A stretch of 8,815 nucleotides of DNA from contig JAKLHJ010000035.1 of assembly GCA_022710205.1 (NCBI GenBank), forward strand, positions 1 through 8,815, in the 5' to 3' direction. The notes under the pieces are model-generated. The model made no database searches, was not told where the DNA came from, and worked only from the letters and a program-made list of their open reading frames with translations. Positions 1 through 5,811 of the stretch are shown piece by piece. Made by a program: the position numbers and the translations under genes. The DNA is from Patescibacteria group bacterium (lineage in GTDB: Bacteria > Patescibacteriota > Minisyncoccia > Phycocordibacterales > UBA12445). The number at the start of each line of letters is the position of its first letter. Position 1 is the first letter of the stretch.

Positions 1-2
1 AG

Positions 3-68
3 CAGAACAAGAACGGAAAGGAATATTTTGTCTACGCTTTTGACCTTCATCCTGTAGTAGAATTTTAG
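3..68 (+). CDS. C-terminal end of an unidentified protein (partial, 5' end outside window)
   Basis: The third forward frame is open from the window edge and ends at TAG (66-68). It gives 21 residues ending FVYAFDLHPVVEF, a protein-like tail with aromatic and charged residues alternating. The other two forward frames give shorter, less protein-like tails. No family can be named from so little sequence. It lies on the same strand as the small-gene cluster that begins at 407, but more than 300 bases and a promoter separate them, so it is probably a different transcription unit. It could be a chance open frame, since 21 codons is short. Confidence 0.4.
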   Translation, partial: QNKNGKEYFVYAFDLHPVVEF

Positions 69-316
69 TTTATTAAATCTTCCTTCGACCCTTACAATTA
101 TTTTTAAAAAACATTACTAAATATTTCTATTTTGACATTTTTCCGTATGCGGGAAGATTTAATATGATTGCCCTCTATATTGCCCAACAATATCTGATAA
201 CAGAATATTATATTTTAAACCTTCTTGCGTAGATGAAACGACGGCAATCAAACTAAAATTTCACTACGGGATTCATACTTATATTATAACGCCTCTACCG
301 TCATTACACAAAAACA
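69..316. other. AT-rich intergenic spacer, no gene seen
   Basis: No open frame with a plausible start, no tRNA-like arms and no strong hairpin with a T-run could be found on either strand. A TTGACA at 132-137 has no good -10 at 16-18 bp spacing. A TATATTATAA-like stretch near 281-290 is AT-rich but has no paired -35. The stretch may carry the 3' UTR of the upstream partial gene and regulatory sequence for the cluster downstream, but nothing specific is visible. Confidence 0.5.
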
Positions 317-345
317 TTGACAGACAAGCAAATTTTTGTTAAAAA
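317..345 (+). promoter_or_regulatory. sigma70-type promoter for the five-gene cluster
   Basis: A perfect -35 box TTGACA (317-322) is followed after exactly 17 bp by TAAAAA (340-345). The TGT just before it supplies an extended -10 TG. Transcription would start near 352, leaving a leader of about 55 nt before the ATG at 407. A further TTGACA at 365-370 has only GAATAA at the matching distance and is less convincing. The -10 departs from TATAAT at two positions, so the call is good but not certain. Confidence 0.6.
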
Positions 346-406
346 TAGACCCGGAAACAGTAAATTGACATCGTTTAAAATTAACAGGAATAAGGAGTGA
401 TTGCGC

Positions 407-820
407 ATGAACAGAAGAGCGAGAATTTATCTTTATACAAGCTTGGTGACTTACCTCATCGTCATCATCTCTCTTATAATCTACCTGGTGGACAACACCA
501 ACGGACTAAGTCTCTCGTGGATTATGCGCGGTCTTTTGTGCACAATGACGCCGTGCGCCATAGCCATCATCGGTCTCTCTTGCGCGGTACTGCAAATCAA
601 CCCAAAAAACTTCGACCCCTGGCTCCTGTGTCTTTATAATCTCATGGTGCCTCTACTGGCCCTTGTGGGCTCGATGGGCTTCGCCTTCGAGGAGGCTCAA
701 TCAAACCGAAGCGGCGCAGATACTTTTGTCTGCGCGATACTTGTGGCCTCATTTGTATACGGACTAATCGAGGCCTTTATTGTCGCAACGATAGTGGACG
801 AAATAACCGACCACGATTAA
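407..820 (+). CDS. small four-helix integral membrane protein, unknown function
   Basis: The 137-residue product has four hydrophobic segments at about residues 9-28, 40-62, 71-94 and 105-130, with short polar loops. The N-terminus MNRRAR is positive and the C-terminus DEITDHD is acidic. By the positive-inside rule the N-terminus should be cytoplasmic. No signal peptide cleavage site or catalytic motif is recognised. The ATG at 407 is preferred over an in-frame TTG at 401 because AAGGAG (392-397) sits 9 nt before the ATG but only 3 nt before the TTG. It is the first gene of a plus-strand cluster and is followed 15 nt later by the next gene. Two cysteines (45 and 50) lie in or near helix 2. 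Function is unknown; a role as membrane partner of the downstream small proteins is only inference from position. Confidence 0.8.
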   Translation: MNRRARIYLYTSLVTYLIVIISLIIYLVDNTNGLSLSWIMRGLLCTMTPCAIAIIGLSCAVLQINPKNFDPWLLCLYNLMVPLLALVGSMGFAFEEAQSNRSGADTFVCAILVASFVYGLIEAFIVATIVDEITDHD

Positions 821-835
821 AAAAGGGGGGCTAGC

Positions 836-1264
836 ATGTCAATAAGAAAAGAAGATGACTTCACGAAGCTTCTCAGAATGTCTCGAGGAATCGGCCTTAA
901 GGTAACCGCCAAAAAATTGAGAGATTCTTTGAAAAATAATACCAAGGGACTCAAGGGCGTGATCAAGGGTAAAAAGTACGCGAGAACCTTTTTTGTCGCG
1001 AACATAATCTGCGTTGATGATAACCGGCTTCTTACTGACGAAGAGATAGCGACACTGTTCTTGGATTATCTGTATGATGAATCAAGTGCGGCGACCGCCC
1101 TTTTCTTCAACCCTTTTCTCGATCGAATTTGGAACATCCTCCGAAAAAAAGTAGACATGATTCCTGATGATAAACTCGAAGACCTTTATTTCTATTGTAA
1201 GAGAGTTGCTAGCAGAAAAACGATAAATGATATCGATAGAAAAATGGCCAAGCGTGGTCTCTAA
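836..1264 (+). CDS. basic, soluble hypothetical protein (142 aa)
   Basis: This 142-residue protein has a lysine-rich first 50 residues (for example LRDSLKNNTKGLKGVIKGKK). A more acidic, probably helical middle follows (LLTDEEIATLFLDYLYDE, about 71-88), then a mixed-charge C-terminus ending KMAKRGL. No membrane segment or signal peptide is seen, so it is probably cytoplasmic. The start is supported by AAGGGGGG about 7 nt upstream of the ATG. It lies 15 nt after the membrane-protein gene and 24 nt before the next, in one apparent operon. I do not recognise a family. The basic N-terminal part would be compatible with nucleic-acid or membrane-surface binding, but nothing proves it. Confidence 0.8.
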   Translation: MSIRKEDDFTKLLRMSRGIGLKVTAKKLRDSLKNNTKGLKGVIKGKKYARTFFVANIICVDDNRLLTDEEIATLFLDYLYDESSAATALFFNPFLDRIWNILRKKVDMIPDDKLEDLYFYCKRVASRKTINDIDRKMAKRGL

Positions 1265-1288
1265 CAAAAACAACAAGGAGGTGCTCCT

Positions 1289-1501
1289 TTGAGTAAACTT
1301 CTAAACGGAAGCGCTCGCAGTAAAAATATCCTCAAGTTCAATCCCGATGGCAAGGTCGCCAAGTTGGAAGAAATCGCCGGCAGACTGAACAGGGAAGCCA
1401 AAGAAAAATTCCCGGGCATCGACGAGAAAGACCTCATTGTCTCCTCGACGGGCGGAAAACTCACCCTTCATCTCAAGGGCGAACGCGGCCGCGTGTTGTA
1501 A
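1289..1501 (+). CDS. small hypothetical protein (70 aa), TTG start
   Basis: The start codon is TTG at 1289, fixed by a near-perfect Shine-Dalgarno AAGGAGG (1275-1281) with 7 nt spacing. No in-frame ATG or GTG fits that site. The product is small, basic and soluble: a flexible N-terminus, a predicted helix (VAKLEEIAGRLNREAKEKF, about 23-41), then a strand-like segment (LIVSSTGGKLTLHLKG, about 49-64). This suggests a compact alpha/beta fold, but no family is recognised. Codons are often C- or G-ending (GCC, GGC, CTC, AAG), unlike the A/T-ending preference of the minus-strand housekeeping genes. The stop overlaps the Shine-Dalgarno of the next small gene, so the two are translationally adjacent. 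Confidence 0.72.
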   Translation: MSKLLNGSARSKNILKFNPDGKVAKLEEIAGRLNREAKEKFPGIDEKDLIVSSTGGKLTLHLKGERGRVL

Positions 1502-1510
1502 GGAGACAGA

Positions 1511-1618
1511 GTGAATACCATCTTACAAATCCTACGCGTCCAGAACAAAATGATTGAAAAGGCCTTCTGCCTGTGGTTTCGCATCATGACATTCCTTTTA
1601 GAACCGTGGAATCTCTAG
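1511..1618 (+). CDS. 35-residue micro-protein, GTG start
   Basis: AAGGAGA (1500-1506) begins on the last base pair of the preceding stop codon and lies about 5 nt before GTG at 1511. The frame runs to TAG at 1616-1618. The peptide is rich in hydrophobic and aromatic residues (FCLWFRIMTFLLEPW at about 19-33) after a charged amphipathic first half (ILRVQNKMIEKA). It could be a membrane-associated or amphipathic helix peptide. Its tight coupling to the upstream gene and its strong ribosome site are the main support; it is too short for codon statistics. It could instead be a non-coding spacer between the 70-aa gene and the gene at 1659. Confidence 0.5.
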   Translation: MNTILQILRVQNKMIEKAFCLWFRIMTFLLEPWNL

Positions 1619-1658
1619 GCTTGTCGGAAACGACATGAGAAAAAGGGAGGTGAATATC

Positions 1659-1955
1659 TTGGATAACCAAAATCACGACTACAGCAAGGACCCCGCCCCC
1701 GAGGGATCGGTGAAAATCGGTCCCGGCACGTACGTGGCCATCAAGAGTTCTTCTATCCACGATCCGAGTCGGCGGACCAAGGCGAACGAAGTGCCCGAGC
1801 CTCCTACCGAATCAAACTACGACTTGCGACCGATTGCCAGATTCACATTCTGGGTGGTCGGGGCAATCTTCCTGCTCTTCGGAAAGACGCTGGGCGCCAT
1901 TGCTATGGCGTTCGGCTTCGCAGGTTTCGCTGAAATCTGTTTCAAAAAGAAGTAA
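1659..1955 (+). CDS. hypothetical protein with C-terminal membrane hairpin, TTG start
   Basis: The start is taken as TTG at 1659 because GGGAGGTGA (1645-1653) lies 8 nt upstream. An in-frame ATG at 1635 would put this strong site inside the gene and has no comparable site of its own. The 98-residue product has a hydrophilic, proline-rich N-terminal half (residues 1-57, including EPPTESNYD). Two closely spaced hydrophobic segments follow (about 61-75 and 77-93), and it ends in KKK. It is probably anchored by a membrane hairpin with both ends in the cytoplasm, or by one long helix. It is the last gene of the cluster, with an intrinsic terminator starting 7 nt after the stop. No family is recognised. 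Confidence 0.72.
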   Translation: MDNQNHDYSKDPAPEGSVKIGPGTYVAIKSSSIHDPSRRTKANEVPEPPTESNYDLRPIARFTFWVVGAIFLLFGKTLGAIAMAFGFAGFAEICFKKK

Positions 1956-1961
1956 AATATC

Positions 1962-1987
1962 AAACCGCTCCACCCGGAGCGGTTTTT
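1962..1987 (+). terminator. intrinsic terminator ending the plus-strand cluster
   Basis: CCGCTCC (1965-1971) pairs with GGAGCGG (1976-1982) around a 4-nt ACCC loop, followed by TTTTT. Three A's before the stem can pair with the first T's. It begins just after the TAA of the last cluster gene. On the minus strand the hairpin is followed by only a short broken T-run, so it is mainly a plus-strand terminator. Confidence 0.9.
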
Positions 1988-2012
1988 CCTTTAATATAAT
2001 AGAAACTCGCGC

Positions 2013-2110
2013 TTGTCATTCCCGCGAAGGCGGGAATCCAGAGCATATTAGATAAAAATTAGATTCCCACCGGAGTTTACCCTCGGCCTGATTGGGGGCG
2101 GGAATGACAA
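2013..2110. repeat. 98-bp palindromic dispersed repeat, CATTCCCGC type
   Basis: TTGTCATTCCCGC (2013-2025) and its exact reverse complement GCGGGAATGACAA (2098-2110) are 13-bp terminal inverted repeats. The left end also holds a nested hairpin CCCGC-GAAG-GCGGG (2021-2034). The motif family GTCATTCCCGCGAAGGCGGG is known as a common dispersed intergenic repeat in many bacterial genomes. The element lies between convergent genes, where it could fold in both transcripts and act as a bidirectional 3' structure downstream of mraY. No transposase is encoded, so it would be a non-autonomous element. Confidence 0.8.
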
Positions 2111-2142
2111 CTTTGGGGCGATTTTAAAGCGTGTCTTTAAAT

Positions 2143-3210
2143 TTAGATAGTGAGCGTTATTCCGAGTATCGAAACAATCATCCCTACAACCGCAAATATT
2201 ATGCTTAGTATCCAGTAGCGCATTGTGACTTTTGCGGCTGGCCATCCGATCGCTTCAAAATGGTGGTGAAGAGGAGCAACAAGAAAAACTTTTTTGCCTC
2301 TGTATTTTTTTGAAAGATATTGGATCACGACAGAAGCAGATGTAGCGATGAGAGGAAAAGCGATTATAGGGAGAACTGCTACCGAGTCTGTAAGGAATGC
2401 GATTATTGAGAGGGTGACGGTAAGGCCAAGCATCCCCGTCTCTGACATATAAAATCTTGCCGGCGGAACATTGAACCAGAGGAACGCCAGTGTGCCCCCT
2501 ACTATCGCCGCGCAAAATGTAGCGAGGTCAATCTGATTTTGGAAAAAAGCGATGACTCCATAAGCGGAAAACATTACAGCCATTATCCCTCCGGCCAATC
2601 CATCTATGCCGTCGATGACGCCTCCCGAGAATATTGCGAGCATGACAAGCATGAAGAAAGGAATAAAGAGTATACCTAATTCTATCGGCCCCGCAAACGG
2701 CACTGCAATAGCTGTCATTCCAAGTTTAAAATAGAACCAATAAGCTCCGATAAATCCCATGATAAGAACAAAAACAACTCTCTTTGAAAGCGCTAATCCT
2801 CCCGCCACATAACCTCCCCCGCCCCAAACCTGCAAAAGGTCGTCCGCAAGCCCCACAAGAGAAGCGGCAACAAGAGCAAAAAGCGGGAGCCATGTCTGGT
2901 TTTGGCTCAAGAAATTTAATTTCTGCGTGGCGACAGACGGGAACAAATCGGAAAGAAGAGACAATATCAAGATGGTCAAAAGTGTGCTGGCCCAAATAAT
3001 TATTCCGCCCATTCTAGGAGTGCCGGTTTCTTTCTCTTTGTGAAGCTGATTAAATATCGGCGTCTCTCCCCCACCCAGTGCCTCGTTTCGCGCCTTCTTC
3101 TTCCACATTTTATTCTTATATAAATAATTTGTGACAAACGGCGTTATAAAAATACCTACGGAGAAAGTAAGAAAAAAAGAAAGAAAAACTTTTACAACGC
3201 TATTTATCAT
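2143..3210 (-). CDS. mraY: phospho-N-acetylmuramoyl-pentapeptide-transferase (divergent MraY)
   Basis: MraY transfers phospho-MurNAc-pentapeptide to undecaprenyl phosphate, making lipid I at the cytoplasmic face of the membrane. The 355-residue length and about ten hydrophobic helices fit the family. Visible motifs are GTPRMGG (63-69), the Asp pair in GLADDLLQ (D123, D124), DGIDGLAGG (200-208) and LHHHFEAIGW (314-323, histidines 315-317). Two normally invariant sites differ. The usual NxxNxxDGxDG region reads SGGVIDGIDG with no Asn. The usual M-G-D-x-G-S catalytic loop reads MSETGM (255-260), placing Glu257 where the third catalytic Asp is expected. Other motifs are intact and the frame is clean, so this is a divergent enzyme rather than a pseudogene. 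A related GlcNAc-1-phosphate transferase is less likely because of the HHH motif. No Shine-Dalgarno is seen before the ATG. It is the last gene of the minus-strand block. Confidence 0.93.
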   Translation of the reverse strand: MINSVVKVFLSFFLTFSVGIFITPFVTNYLYKNKMWKKKARNEALGGGETPIFNQLHKEKETGTPRMGGIIIWASTLLTILILSLLSDLFPSVATQKLNFLSQNQTWLPLFALVAASLVGLADDLLQVWGGGGYVAGGLALSKRVVFVLIMGFIGAYWFYFKLGMTAIAVPFAGPIELGILFIPFFMLVMLAIFSGGVIDGIDGLAGGIMAVMFSAYGVIAFFQNQIDLATFCAAIVGGTLAFLWFNVPPARFYMSETGMLGLTVTLSIIAFLTDSVAVLPIIAFPLIATSASVVIQYLSKKYRGKKVFLVAPLHHHFEAIGWPAAKVTMRYWILSIIFAVVGMIVSILGITLTI

Positions 3211-3218
3211 TGTTAGGG

Positions 3219-3359
3219 GGTAGAAAGTAGAAAATAGAAAATAGTTAAAGTTTTTCTATTCTGCACATCCACTTAATTATTTACTAAAAAATACTTCTTT
3301 TAATATATCACAATGTGTCGTTCTCGTTCTACCTTCCACTCTTTACTCTCTACTTGCTA
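3219..3359. repeat. inverted arrays of a 7-nt GTAGAAA-like repeat bounding the dacA-mraY spacer
   Basis: On the plus strand, 3219-3244 reads as heptad copies GTAGAAA GTAGAAA ATAGAAA ATAG. On the minus strand, 3359-3328 reads the same type of heptads (AAGTAGA GAGTAAA GAGTGGA AGGTAGA). The two arrays therefore face each other as an imperfect inverted repeat with about 83 bases of AT-rich sequence between them. The right array overlaps the dacA-like gene's last codons and supplies its TAG stop; the left array begins 9 bases before mraY. Transcribed, the arrays could pair into a long imperfect stem. This pairing is inference. Confidence 0.6.
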
Positions 3360-4255
3360 GACAAATAATCCACCGTCGCGAGAGACAATTCTTCCGCGTC
3401 CTTAAATCTGTCTTCCGGAGTAGACCCGAGAACCGAAATAATTATCGGATGAGAAATGCCCGCGTCAAAAGCGATTACGAGATTGCCTCCGGCGAGATCA
3501 GTCGTGCCCGTCTTAGAGGCGATAAGCGCCATCATTTTTTCTACATCAACGTTTGTATTCCTTGAGCCGATATTTGCGCCCTCTTTAGAAAATATTTTTA
3601 TCTCAGGATATTTTGTCGCGCCAAAAATGTGAGGATATTTATCGGTAGCGTATGCAAACATTCTGGCCATATCTTTTGCGGAACCATAAGCGCCCCCGAG
3701 TGTCGTATTCACATCAAGGCCGGTTTCGTTCAAAAAATATGTCGTTTTCAAATTTAGCTCTTTGGCGATACTATTCATCTCGCCCACGAAGTCTATGTTT
3801 TTCACCGAGCCGTCGTTCTGGTCCTCCACCCGCGACATTGCCTCGGCAATACTCGTCATCCCGCTATTCGAAGAAGATACAAGAGCATATTTCATAAGAT
3901 CGGCCAGATTCCACCAGTTGCCGGAAAACTTTACGGGCCTATTAGTATCCATCCTCTCCGCAATCCTGAGCGCCGATACGCTTGTCATAACTTTTGTTAT
4001 GGAAGCTAGCGGCAATTGCGCGTTACCGTTCTTCGTATAGATAAACTTTCCGGTAGTAGTGTCGTATATAGCCACCGACTTCGCCTTAAGAGGCAATTTT
4101 TCAAATGCGCTCAAGTCTTCTTTTTGCGCAATCGCCGTTTTTGCGCTACCAAAAGAAATGTTCATGTAAAAAAGAGGCACGATAGCAGACGTGGCGATAA
4201 AGCCCAGAACGCACCCCAATGCGACCATATTCTTTTTTTCTTTAAATAATTTCAT
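3350..4255 (-). CDS. D-alanyl-D-alanine carboxypeptidase / serine-type peptidase (DacA/PBP5 family, S11)
   Basis: The family removes the terminal D-Ala from peptidoglycan pentapeptides using an active-site serine. All three motifs are present, numbering from the ATG at 4255 (301 aa): S85-I-T-K88 (SxxK), S128-S-N130 (SxN) and K248-T-G250 (KTG). A lysine-rich start and one hydrophobic segment (about 10-31) form an uncleaved anchor or signal peptide, putting the catalytic domain outside the membrane. The C-terminal beta domain and amphipathic helix of PBP5 are absent, as in short family members. The start is ambiguous. ATG 4255 overlaps scpB by 14 nt and gives a typical N-terminus. ATG 4294 has AGAGG 6 nt before it and would add 13 residues with a 53-nt overlap. 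Overlap with scpB implies co-transcription; mraY follows 139 nt later. Confidence 0.88.
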   Translation of the reverse strand: MKLFKEKKNMVALGCVLGFIATSAIVPLFYMNISFGSAKTAIAQKEDLSAFEKLPLKAKSVAIYDTTTGKFIYTKNGNAQLPLASITKVMTSVSALRIAERMDTNRPVKFSGNWWNLADLMKYALVSSSNSGMTSIAEAMSRVEDQNDGSVKNIDFVGEMNSIAKELNLKTTYFLNETGLDVNTTLGGAYGSAKDMARMFAYATDKYPHIFGATKYPEIKIFSKEGANIGSRNTNVDVEKMMALIASKTGTTDLAGGNLVIAFDAGISHPIIISVLGSTPEDRFKDAEELSLATVDYLSSK

Positions 4256-4844
4256 CTTCCAATCCGCCATCCGGAGATTCTTGCGCGAGATCATCTTCTA
4301 CCTCTTTGTTCGCGGCTTCCTCTTCCGTTACGGGCTCCTCTAGCTTCTCTACAACATTATCATATTCAGGCAAATCTTCAATTTTTGAAATTCCCAAAAA
4401 TCGAAGCAAGTCAACCGTCGGTTTGTATAAAAAAGCGCGCTGATCAAGCGGGTCGACAACTCTTTCGACAAGTCCTCTGATAAGGAGATTCCTTAATATA
4501 AAGCTGGAGTTTACCCCTCTTATATTATCTATGGCGCTTCTGCTTATCGGGCCTTTATAAGCCACTATTGTAAGCGTCTCAAGCCCCGCTTTTCCGAGGT
4601 CTCGCGACATCTCTTCTTTGGTCATGGCGGTTATAAGCTCAGAGGCTCCCGGCGCAGTGCCGAGAGACACGTCATCCTCTGTTTCGAGAAGAGCGATTCC
4701 CCTACCTTCCATTTTTCCATGCAAAGAATCTAGCGCCTCCTTCAGGGTGTCTTTGGAAACTTCCAATATTTTTGCCAGTTCTTTTTTTGACACAGGCTCC
4801 CCGCGAAAATATAGTATGGCTTCAATAAGTGCGTCTAGTTTCAT
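4242..4844 (-). CDS. scpB: segregation and condensation protein B
   Basis: ScpB is the winged-helix subunit that, as a dimer, binds the kleisin ScpA in the SMC-ScpAB complex acting in chromosome organisation and segregation. The 200-residue protein opens with the family pattern LIEAILYFRGEPVSKKELA. It contains the second-domain signature IVAYKGPISRSAIDNIRGVN (about 93-112) and RNLLIRGLVERV (about 117-128). After about residue 157 the tail is strongly acidic (EEPVTEEEAANKEVEDD), as is common in the family and probably disordered. It starts 9 nt after the scpA stop without a visible Shine-Dalgarno, so it is probably translated by coupling to scpA. Its 3' end overlaps the dacA-like gene. No smc gene is in the window. 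Confidence 0.95.
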   Translation of the reverse strand: MKLDALIEAILYFRGEPVSKKELAKILEVSKDTLKEALDSLHGKMEGRGIALLETEDDVSLGTAPGASELITAMTKEEMSRDLGKAGLETLTIVAYKGPISRSAIDNIRGVNSSFILRNLLIRGLVERVVDPLDQRAFLYKPTVDLLRFLGISKIEDLPEYDNVVEKLEEPVTEEEAANKEVEDDLAQESPDGGLEDEII

Positions 4845-4853
4845 TTTGTTCTA

Positions 4854-5654
4854 TTAATTTTCTATACTGCCCCCATAATGCGGCGTGGTAACATCGTTTG
4901 ACTCAAGATGTATGTCCGCAAAGTGCACCTCTTGATTATATCTAAGTGTGCCTCTTTTTATAAGCTCGAGCATTGCGAGAAAGCTTACGACGACGTGTAT
5001 CTTGTTCGCCTTGGCCTCTTCGGGAGAATTGTTCGGGCCCGTTTTTGCGAAGTCGCTAAATTTCATACGAAGCCCCTGCTGTATCTTCTTGTGCAGATTA
5101 TCTATCGCCTCCTCCAGGCTTATGACCTTTTTTATTTTTACTTCCGATAATTTTTCTTTCTTCGGGAGATTATTTATGAGCGCCTTCGCGGAATTCAACA
5201 TATTAACGAGGACAATCTCGTCCGTCGGCATAAATATCACCTCGTCGGCTTTTCTTTTTAGCCCGCCGAAAAATATCGGGTTCTTGCCAAAACATTCTTT
5301 TATGAAAGCGCTTTTTTCTTTTATGTCTTTGTATGTCTTCAGTCTGGCCTCAAGGTCCTCTATGCTGTCTTTCTCTTCCGGAGTGAGAGTTATACCCGGC
5401 AAAAGCGAGAGTGATTTTATAAGCAAAAGCGTTGACGCAACAATAAGAAAATCGGCGCTCCCCGCCATCGGGAACTCCTCAAAACCTTTTACGTATTCAA
5501 TGTAGCCGTCTGTGACCTCGGCAATCGATATGTCATTGATACAAAGTTTTCTTTTTTCTATAAGAGAAAGCAAAAGGTCCAGTGGCCCCTCAAATTCACC
5601 TACCTTAACTTTGTATTCTGCAGTTACCGCCTGCTGAGAGCTTTCATCCAACAT
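4854..5654 (-). CDS. scpA: segregation and condensation protein A (kleisin)
   Basis: ScpA is the kleisin that bridges the SMC heads and binds ScpB. From the ATG at 5654 the product is 266 residues. The N-terminal signature YKVKVGEFEGPLDLLLSLIE (14-33) matches the SMC-binding domain. SADFLIVASTLLLIKSLSLL (66-85) is the second conserved block. The C-terminal winged helix lies at about 221-250 (SFLAMLELIKRGTLRY, then VHFADIHL). An in-frame TTG at 5684 would add 10 residues but has no better ribosome site, and the conserved domain begins after residue 14 of the ATG form. No Shine-Dalgarno is seen; instead an extended -10-like TGCTAAAAT ends 7 nt upstream. The pairing with scpB and the 9-nt gap confirm identity. 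Confidence 0.95.
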   Translation of the reverse strand: MLDESSQQAVTAEYKVKVGEFEGPLDLLLSLIEKRKLCINDISIAEVTDGYIEYVKGFEEFPMAGSADFLIVASTLLLIKSLSLLPGITLTPEEKDSIEDLEARLKTYKDIKEKSAFIKECFGKNPIFFGGLKRKADEVIFMPTDEIVLVNMLNSAKALINNLPKKEKLSEVKIKKVISLEEAIDNLHKKIQQGLRMKFSDFAKTGPNNSPEEAKANKIHVVVSFLAMLELIKRGTLRYNQEVHFADIHLESNDVTTPHYGGSIEN

Positions 5655-5661
5655 ACTTCTA

Positions 5662-5670
5662 ATTTTAGCA
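5662..5670 (-). promoter_or_regulatory. extended -10 element upstream of scpA (possible leaderless start)
   Basis: The minus strand reads TGC-TAAAAT, a close match to the TGnTATAAT extended -10. It ends 7 nt before the scpA ATG, so initiation would fall at or next to the start codon. No convincing -35 lies 16-18 bp upstream (GCGGGA). The match may be chance in AT-rich sequence, but equivalent boxes sit at the same distance from aspS and trpS. Confidence 0.4.
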
Positions 5671-5690
5671 TATTTAAGTAACAATCCCGC

Positions 5691-5769
5691 ATGTCATTCC
5701 GAGCCTGCCGAGGAATCGCTTCTGCGTGTTATTGGGTTTCAAGTGATTTCTCCATAAAGTCGAAATGAC
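5691..5769. repeat. dispersed palindromic repeat, CATTCCGAG type
   Basis: GTCATTCCG (5693-5701) and CGAAATGAC (5761-5769) are terminal inverted repeats with one mismatch. The inner parts (GAGGAATCGC near 5710-5719 and GTGATTTCTCC near 5743-5752) resemble the arms of the widespread GTCATTCCGAGC...GATTTCTCC...GTCGAAATGAC intergenic repeat. It fills most of the spacer between the aspS stop and the scpA start. It may act as a 3' structure for aspS mRNA. No coding capacity is seen. Confidence 0.7.
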
Positions 5770-5789
5770 GCGTGAAAATATTTCGCGCG
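5769..5789 (-). terminator. hairpin downstream of aspS (weak terminator candidate)
   Basis: On the minus strand CGCGCGAAA pairs with TTTCACGCG-type sequence around a 3-nt TAT loop, giving a stem of about 9 pairs with one A-C mismatch. It lies 22 nt after the aspS stop. It is followed by TCATTTCG rather than a clean T-run, so full termination is doubtful. It may attenuate or protect the 3' end together with the adjoining repeat. Confidence 0.3.
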
Positions 5790-5811
5790 ACAAGAAAATA
5801 TGTAATATCCG

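Noticed and set aside
132..163. TTGACA followed by AT-rich sequence, possible promoter
   Set aside because: The nearest -10-like boxes lie 20-25 bp away; nothing reasonable is found at 16-18 bp.
1635..1658. ATG at 1635 as start of the last cluster gene
   Set aside because: The strong Shine-Dalgarno GGGAGGTGA lies downstream of this ATG and at ideal distance from TTG 1659.
2440..2442. MraY as a decayed pseudogene because of the missing catalytic Asp
   Set aside because: The frame is full length, and the DD pair, DGIDG and HHH motifs are intact; divergence is the simpler reading.
4948..5505. 185-codon open frame on the plus strand
   Set aside because: It lies wholly antisense to scpA, whose domains are clear; the translation is a Ser/Phe-rich shadow with no plausible ribosome site.
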